Below, piece after piece: positions 52,724 to 57,011 of a stretch of DNA of 57,011 nt; within the stretch, counting starts at the first letter, position 1, and each line of letters starts with the position of its first letter. The position numbers were made by a program, and so were the translations under genes. The notes beneath the pieces were generated by a model. It saw nothing but the letters and a program-made list of their open reading frames with translations. It did not search any database and was not told the DNA's origin. The DNA is from Pseudorhodoplanes sp. (lineage in GTDB: Bacteria > Pseudomonadota > Alphaproteobacteria > Rhizobiales > Xanthobacteraceae), in the NCBI GenBank assembly GCA_013388965.1, contig JACAEG010000321.1:1-57011 (forward strand), written 5' to 3'.

Positions 52724-53263
52724 GTGATCGGCATCGGCGGCGTTCTCGCCTATGCCGCGACCAAGCCGGATGTCTTTCGCGTGGAACGCAACATCAACGT
52801 GAAAGCATCCCCGGACAAGGTCCATGCGCTGATCAACGATTTCTCGCACTGGGGCGCGTGGTCGCCCTATGAGAAGAAGGATCCCGCGATGAAGCGGACT
52901 TTCCGCGGGCCGAATGCCGGCAAGGGCGCGGCCTATGCGTGGGACGGCGACGACAGTATCGGTGCGGGGCAAATGGAGGTCCTCGAATCCGCCCCCGGGC
53001 GCATTGTGATCAAGCTCGACTTCGTGCGTCCTTTCGAGGCGCACAACGTGGCCGAATTCACGATGCAGCCGGCCGCCGATGGTACGGATGTCACCTGGGC
53101 GATGTACGGGCCCAATCTCTATATCGGCAAGGTGATGGGGCTTTTTCTCGACATCGACAGAATGGTCGGCGACGATTTCGAAGCGGGACTGGCCGATCTC
53201 AAGGCCGCCGCCGAACGATGGATGCGGCGACGCAGCACACTTTCATCGGGAGAAAAGACGTGA
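52724..53263 (+). CDS. SRPBCC-family protein with N-terminal hydrophobic segment; start uncertain
   Basis: A polyketide-cyclase-like SRPBCC protein (VERNINVKASPDKVHALIND, WGAWSPYEKKDPAMKR, TWAMYGPNLYIGKVMGLF). The first usual start in frame is GTG at 52724, which cuts the hydrophobic leader in half; upstream codons read QLRIIGLTALAL, as in a full leader, but no ATG, GTG or TTG is there, although GAGAGGA lies at 52671. The start may have been lost by mutation, or a rare codon is used. It overlaps the next gene by 4 bases (GTGA). Confidence 0.75.
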   Translation: MIGIGGVLAYAATKPDVFRVERNINVKASPDKVHALINDFSHWGAWSPYEKKDPAMKRTFRGPNAGKGAAYAWDGDDSIGAGQMEVLESAPGRIVIKLDFVRPFEAHNVAEFTMQPAADGTDVTWAMYGPNLYIGKVMGLFLDIDRMVGDDFEAGLADLKAAAERWMRRRSTLSSGEKT

Positions 53264-53736
53264 AAGCTGAACCGACCAGGGAGCACGCCTGGCTCCAAAA
53301 GCTCGCCGGCAACTGGGAAGCCGAGATGGAATGCGTGATGGGCCCGGATCAACCGCCCATGAAGTCAAAGGGCCTGGAAAGCGTGCGCTCGATCGGCGGG
53401 CTATGGACCGTGGGCGAAGGAAAGGGTGACGCGCCTGATGGCACGCCGGTCATGAGTATCATGACGCTGGGCTACGATCCGCAAAGACAGCGCTTTGTCG
53501 GCACGTTCATTGCGTCCATGATGACCCACATGTGGCGCTACGAGGGAATGCTTGAGGGCGACACGCTGACGCTCGATACGGAAGGCCCCGCCTTCGACGG
53601 CGAACCCGGCAAGATGACGAGATATCAGGACATCATCTCGTTCAAGAATGACGACCACCGCGTTCTCACGTCGCGCATGCTCGGCGACGACGGGACATGG
53701 ACGGAGTTCATGAGCGCGGATTACAGGCGCAAGTGA
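53260..53736 (+). CDS. DUF1579-family protein
   Basis: A 158-residue DUF1579 protein: KAEPTREHAWLQKLAGNWEA at the start, SVRSIGGLWTVGEG, GYDPQRQRFVGTFIASM and the C-terminal TWTEFMSADYRRK. Predicted beta-barrel, role unknown. The GTG at 53260 matches the family start and overlaps the upstream stop; GGGAGAAAA is its ribosome site. Confidence 0.86.
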   Translation: MKAEPTREHAWLQKLAGNWEAEMECVMGPDQPPMKSKGLESVRSIGGLWTVGEGKGDAPDGTPVMSIMTLGYDPQRQRFVGTFIASMMTHMWRYEGMLEGDTLTLDTEGPAFDGEPGKMTRYQDIISFKNDDHRVLTSRMLGDDGTWTEFMSADYRRK

Positions 53737-53754
53737 AGGGGATCGCAAACCGCG

Positions 53755-54531
53755 CTACCCGTTTCGGCGCTCCCCGCGCAATGTCGGCAAGCCGATTCCG
53801 GCGGCATCAAAGCCGCCGTCGACTGCGATCGTCTGCCCGGTGATGTAGCTCGCGCGTTCGCCGCACAGAAAGAAGATCGCTTCGGCCAGTTCCTCCTCCA
53901 GGCCGTAGCGGTTGAGCGGGATTGCATCATGATAGTCGGCGCGGATTGCCGGCGTATGCACGGCCTTGGCCATCGCGGTGTCGACCGGCCCGGGCGCCAC
54001 CGCATTGACGCGGATGCCGAGCGACGCAAGCTCGACAGCCTGCTGCTTGGTCAGATGCGCCAGCGCGGCCTTGCTGGTGCCGTAGGCCACGCGCAGCGTT
54101 GAAGCGCGCAGGCCCGAGATCGAGGTGATGTTGACGATGGAACCGCCGCCATTGTCGCGCATGATCGGGGCTGCCGCCTGCACGCACAGGAAGGGTCCGG
54201 TGAGATTGACGGCGAGCACGCGCGCCCATTCCTCGGGCGTCGTCTCCAGCACCGGCTTGAAGATCGCGACGCCGGCATTGTTGACGAGCGCGTCGAGCCG
54301 GCCGAAGCGGGACGCGAGTGCGGCGAAGGCTTTGGAAACCTGCGCTGGCTCGGCGACATCGCAATGCAGCGGCAAAGTCGCATCGGGCGCCGCAAGCGCA
54401 TCGAACGTCGCTCGCAGCGTCTCGCCGTCGATATCGAGCAGGCCCACGCGCCAGCCGTCGGCGAGAAAGCGCTTCGTCGCCGCAAGGCCGATGCCGCGCG
54501 CCGCGCCGGTGACCAGCGCGACCTTCTGCAT
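53755..54531 (-). CDS. Short-chain dehydrogenase/reductase (SDR)
   Basis: A 258-residue classical SDR: cofactor motif TGAARGIG, NNAGVAIFKPV, catalytic S in NITSISGLR and Y-x-x-x-K in YGTSKAAL. D at LLDIDGE suggests NAD(H) preference. Substrate unknown. ATG at 54531 chosen; a GTG at 54543 with GGAGGGAGA close by is also possible. It converges on the DUF1579 gene and is divergent from the third arsR. Confidence 0.9.
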   Translation of the reverse strand: MQKVALVTGAARGIGLAATKRFLADGWRVGLLDIDGETLRATFDALAAPDATLPLHCDVAEPAQVSKAFAALASRFGRLDALVNNAGVAIFKPVLETTPEEWARVLAVNLTGPFLCVQAAAPIMRDNGGGSIVNITSISGLRASTLRVAYGTSKAALAHLTKQQAVELASLGIRVNAVAPGPVDTAMAKAVHTPAIRADYHDAIPLNRYGLEEELAEAIFFLCGERASYITGQTIAVDGGFDAAGIGLPTLRGERRNG

Positions 54532-54598
54532 TTCCGCCGACACTCTCCCCTCCCCGGTCCTTCCCGTGTTCCCGACCTTATCGCGTCCCCTTGTGCGC

Positions 54599-54641
54599 TT
54601 GACAAACGGAGGGCCGATCCAATACTTAAGTGAATGCTTAA
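54599..54641 (+). promoter_or_regulatory. Promoter and inverted repeat of the third arsR gene (leaderless design)
   Basis: TTGACA (54599-54604), 16-base spacer, AATACT (54621-54626), then 7 bases to the ATG at 54634. This copies the layout of the first arsR promoter, including the AATACT box and the 7-base distance. TTAAG (54626-54630) and CTTAA (54637-54641) form an inverted repeat across the start codon. Confidence 0.65.
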
Positions 54642-54981
54642 CAATCAGGGAGCCCTCGATCAGGTCTTCCAGGCGCTGGCCGATCCGGCCCGGCGCGCCA
54701 TGGTGGAACGGCTGACGCGCGGGCCGGCGGCGGTGTCGGAACTCGCAAGGCCGCTCGACATGACGCTGTCGGCGGTCGTGCAGCACCTCGCGGTGCTGGA
54801 GACCAGCGGGCTCGTGCGTTCCGAAAAGGTCGGGCGGGTGCGCACCTGCCGGATCGAGCCGAAGACCTTGCGCAACGCGGAGCAATGGATCGCGCAGCGG
54901 CGCGCGATCTGGGAGCGCCGGCTCGACCGGCTGGGCGAGTACCTCGCCTCGCAACCCGAAGACGACACATCGAAGGAGTAA
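54634..54981 (+). CDS. ArsR-family transcriptional regulator
   Basis: A 115-residue regulator: LADPARRAMVERLTRGPAAV, recognition helix PLDMTLSAVVQHLAVLETSG, wing EKVGRVRTCRI, tail RRAIWERRLDRLGEYL. It is followed 6 bases later by an SRPBCC gene, the usual pairing. No metal-binding cysteines are seen. Confidence 0.9.
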   Translation: MLNNQGALDQVFQALADPARRAMVERLTRGPAAVSELARPLDMTLSAVVQHLAVLETSGLVRSEKVGRVRTCRIEPKTLRNAEQWIAQRRAIWERRLDRLGEYLASQPEDDTSKE

Positions 54982-54987
54982 AGTACG

Positions 54988-55464
54988 ATGACCGATCGCA
55001 CCGTTGCCCACGCCACTTTCTCGATCGAGCGCAAGTACGACGCGACCCCTGCGCGCGTCTTCAGGGCGTTCGAAGACCCCGCGGCAAAACGGCGCTGGTT
55101 CGCAGAGGGCGAAGAGGGATGGGAGGTCGAGTCATTCGACGCGAGCTTCGAGGTCGGGAGTTTCGAGCGCAGCAGGTTTCGCTTCAAGGGCGGCCCGCTG
55201 ATCACCAACGACACGGTCTATCAGGACATCGTGCCGAACGAGCGCATCATCATCTCCTACAGCATGACCGTCGACGGGCGAAGGATCTCGGCATCGCTCG
55301 CGACGATGGAATTCAGGAAGGAGGGCAAAGGTACGCGCCTGATCTACACGGAACAGGGTGCCTATCTGGACGGCCTCGATCAGGTCGAACAGCGCAGGAT
55401 CGGCTGCGAGGAAATTCTGGAGACGCTTGCGAAGGAACTGGAGCGCGATTCCGCCGCCGCCTGA
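54988..55464 (+). CDS. SRPBCC/AHSA1-family protein
   Basis: A 158-residue START-like protein: ATFSIERKYDATPARVFRAF, EDPAAKRRWFAEGEE, VPNERIIISYSMTVDGR and TRLIYTEQGAYLDGLD. Partner of the third arsR in a two-gene operon, with GAAGGAGT as ribosome site. Ligand unknown. Confidence 0.9.
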   Translation: MTDRTVAHATFSIERKYDATPARVFRAFEDPAAKRRWFAEGEEGWEVESFDASFEVGSFERSRFRFKGGPLITNDTVYQDIVPNERIIISYSMTVDGRRISASLATMEFRKEGKGTRLIYTEQGAYLDGLDQVEQRRIGCEEILETLAKELERDSAAA

Positions 55465-55813
55465 TTCTGCGCTCAGCGAAAGAACGCACCCTTGTTCCTT
55501 CACCCCGTACTTCCATCCGCTATCCTCGCTCTGCCCGACGATGCCGGTTGCGCTCCCCGAGAATGATACGCCGGTCACGCCGCTGTACGGTCGATCTCAG
55601 GATCGTGGGTGAGGATTTGCGATGGCCGGTTGCGGCGGTAGGCCAGCAGGATCTTCGTCTTCGCAGGATGCCATCCGCAGACGCACACAGCGGCCGTCGC
55701 GAGCGCCGGGATCGAAGCAGGCGAAGCCCTTTTTGGACCTTTTTCCGCAGGACGATGCAGCCTGAGACAGTCAGGCTCCCGCAATCATCGGGCGCGCCCG
55801 ATGAACGGCAAAC
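55465..55813. other. Intergenic region without a recognisable gene
   Basis: About 350 bases between the SRPBCC stop and the hbd stop. A 69-codon minus-strand open frame (55575-55784) shows no family pattern, no good ribosome site and an odd composition, so I do not call it. No clear terminator or repeat is seen. Confidence 0.5.
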
Positions 55814-56695
55814 CTACCGCGTCGGGACCGGCTTCTCGCCGCGATAGTCGTAGAAGCCGCGCTTGGTCTTGCGGCCGAGCCAGCCGGCCTCGACATATTT
55901 CACGAGCAGCGGGCACGGCCGGTATTTGGAGTCGGCGAGCCCCTCATGCAGCACCTGCATGACCGAGAGGCAGGTATCGAGGCCGATGAAGTCGGCAAGC
56001 TCAAGCGGTCCCATCGGATGATGCGCACCGAGCTTCATGGCCGTGTCGATTGCCTCAACGTTGCCCACGCCTTCATACAGCGTGTAGATCGCCTCGTTGA
56101 TCATCGGCAGCAGGATGCGGTTGACGATAAAGGCCGGGAAATCCTCGGCCACCGCGACGTGCTTGCCGAGCTTGGTGACGAATGATTTGCTCGCCTCGAA
56201 GGTCTGGTCGCCAGTGGCGATGCCGCGGATCAGCTCCACAAGCTCCATCAGCGGCACCGGATTCATGAAGTGAATGCCGATGAATCGCTCAGGTCGGTCA
56301 GTCGCGGCGGCGAGCCGCGTGATCGATATCGACGAGGTATTGGTGGCGAGAATGGCGTCCGGCTTGAGCGTCGGGCAGAGGTCGGTGAAAATCCGGCGCT
56401 TGATTTCTTCCTTCTCCGTCGCCGCCTCGATCACGATGTCGCAATCGCCGAGTTCCTCAAGCGTTTCCGCCGCGCCGATGCGTGCGAGCGCAGCCTGACG
56501 ATCTTCCTCCCTGATGATCTTCTTGGAGACCTGACGCGCCATGTTGCCGTTGATGGTGGCAAGCCCCTCCTTGATGCGCTCAGGCGCGATGTCGTTGAGG
56601 AGAACCTTGAAGTTGGCGAGCGCGCAGACATGGGCGATGCCGTTGCCCATCTGTCCCGCGCCGATAATGCCAACCTTGTGAATTGCATGGGCCAT
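55814..56695 (-). CDS. 3-hydroxybutyryl-CoA dehydrogenase
   Basis: A 293-residue NAD(P)-dependent dehydrogenase: GIIGAGQMGNGIAHVCALAN cofactor fold, the catalytic histidine in GIHFMNPVPLMELVE, VNRILLPMINEAIYTLYEGV and HHPMGPLELADFIGLD. It interconverts acetoacetyl-CoA and 3-hydroxybutyryl-CoA. It follows etfA by 48 bases, as in many alphaproteobacteria, linking it to acyl-CoA metabolism. A single-domain enzyme, not a FadB fusion. Confidence 0.95.
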   Translation of the reverse strand: MAHAIHKVGIIGAGQMGNGIAHVCALANFKVLLNDIAPERIKEGLATINGNMARQVSKKIIREEDRQAALARIGAAETLEELGDCDIVIEAATEKEEIKRRIFTDLCPTLKPDAILATNTSSISITRLAAATDRPERFIGIHFMNPVPLMELVELIRGIATGDQTFEASKSFVTKLGKHVAVAEDFPAFIVNRILLPMINEAIYTLYEGVGNVEAIDTAMKLGAHHPMGPLELADFIGLDTCLSVMQVLHEGLADSKYRPCPLLVKYVEAGWLGRKTKRGFYDYRGEKPVPTR

Positions 56696-56743
56696 TGTTG
56701 TACGTCCCGTTGCGACTTTGCGCGCCCCGCAGCGATCGATCGG

Positions 56744-57011
56744 CTATCCCTTGACCTTGGCCAGTTCGGCGTCCAGTTCCGGCAAGGCCTGGTAAAGATC
56801 GGCAACCAGCCCATAATCGGCAACCTGGAAGATGGGCGCTTCCTCGTCCTTGTTGATCGCCACGATGGTCTTGGAATCCTTCATACCCGCTAAATGCTGG
56901 ATTGCCCCCGAAATTCCGACCGCGATGTACAGTTCGGGTGCGACAACTTTGCCGGTCTGCCCGACCTGCCAGTCGTTGGGCGCGTAGCCCGCGTCCACGG
57001 CAGCGCGAGAC
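56744..57011 (-). CDS. etfA: Electron transfer flavoprotein alpha subunit, C-terminal part (cut by window end)
   Basis: The last 88 residues of EtfA, the FAD-binding domain: [36 protein letters not shown] and [18 protein letters not shown]. It ends normally with VKG. EtfA with EtfB carries electrons from acyl-CoA dehydrogenases to the quinone pool. The N-terminus lies beyond position 57011. Confidence 0.96.
   Translation of the reverse strand, partial: SRAAVDAGYAPNDWQVGQTGKVVAPELYIAVGISGAIQHLAGMKDSKTIVAINKDEEAPIFQVADYGLVADLYQALPELDAELAKVKG

Noticed and set aside
1-57011. CRISPR array, rRNA operon, insertion sequence
   Set aside because: No regularly spaced repeats, no rRNA-like sequence and no intact transposase were found on reading both strands.

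Overview
This GC-rich window (57,011 bases) looks like the chromosome of a sulfur-oxidising alphaproteobacterium of the order Hyphomicrobiales, near the Bradyrhizobiaceae/Xanthobacteraceae. The evidence is gene content and order: rpmH-rnpA-yidC-engB-argB, metX-metW, chorismate mutase-hisC-tyrC, ftsE-ftsX, TIGR02302-lysA-lptM-argH, and a tlpA resembling the Bradyrhizobium haem-copper-oxidase maturation thioredoxin. No rRNA or CRISPR array was seen.

Layout. (1) 1-4,772: one end of a sox thiosulfate-oxidation locus: soxA and soxX cytochromes, then soxW-soxV (minus) divergent from soxS-soxR-soxT (plus) across 42 bases that hold a perfect inverted repeat. (2) 4,819-5,499: tRNA-Arg(TCG), a DedA/YqaA membrane protein and a displaced 3' fragment of tRNA-Arg(ACG). 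(3) about 5,500-19,440: a 13.9-kb genomic island inserted in tRNA-Arg(ACG), whose intact copy ends the island. It carries an Xre/MbcA-RES toxin-antitoxin pair; a Phd-type antitoxin and PemK-like toxin directly abutting a 1,135-residue protein of unknown family; a DUF4238 gene; a complete Gabija system (gajA, gajB); and a complete SPARTA system (TIR-APAZ plus short Argonaute). No integrase is visible. (4) 19,632-47,354: ordinary chromosome with a histidine kinase, flavin disulfide reductase and TVP38 operon, ribosome and membrane-protein biogenesis genes, amino-acid biosynthesis (Arg, Met, Tyr/Phe, His, Lys), cell-division ABC genes and envelope genes. (5) 47,366-48,011: a YjfB-like pair. (6) 48,144-55,464: a cluster of three ArsR regulators with SRPBCC/AHSA1, VOC, DUF899, DUF1428, DUF1579 and SDR genes. 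(7) 55,814-57,011: 3-hydroxybutyryl-CoA dehydrogenase and the C-terminal part of etfA.

How the parts work together. SoxAX are the cytochromes that start thiosulfate oxidation on the SoxYZ carrier. SoxV passes reductant across the membrane to the periplasmic thioredoxins SoxW and SoxS, SoxT probably imports sulfur compounds, and SoxR probably represses the genes until sulfane sulfur appears. The island stacks at least two named anti-phage/anti-plasmid systems, two toxin-antitoxin pairs and two uncharacterised genes. The strongest candidate for an undescribed system is the Phd/PemK-like/1,135-residue gene set at 7,162-11,234. In the 48-55 kb cluster, each ArsR gene has a sigma-70-like promoter and an AT-rich repeat next to its start; two appear to be leaderless.
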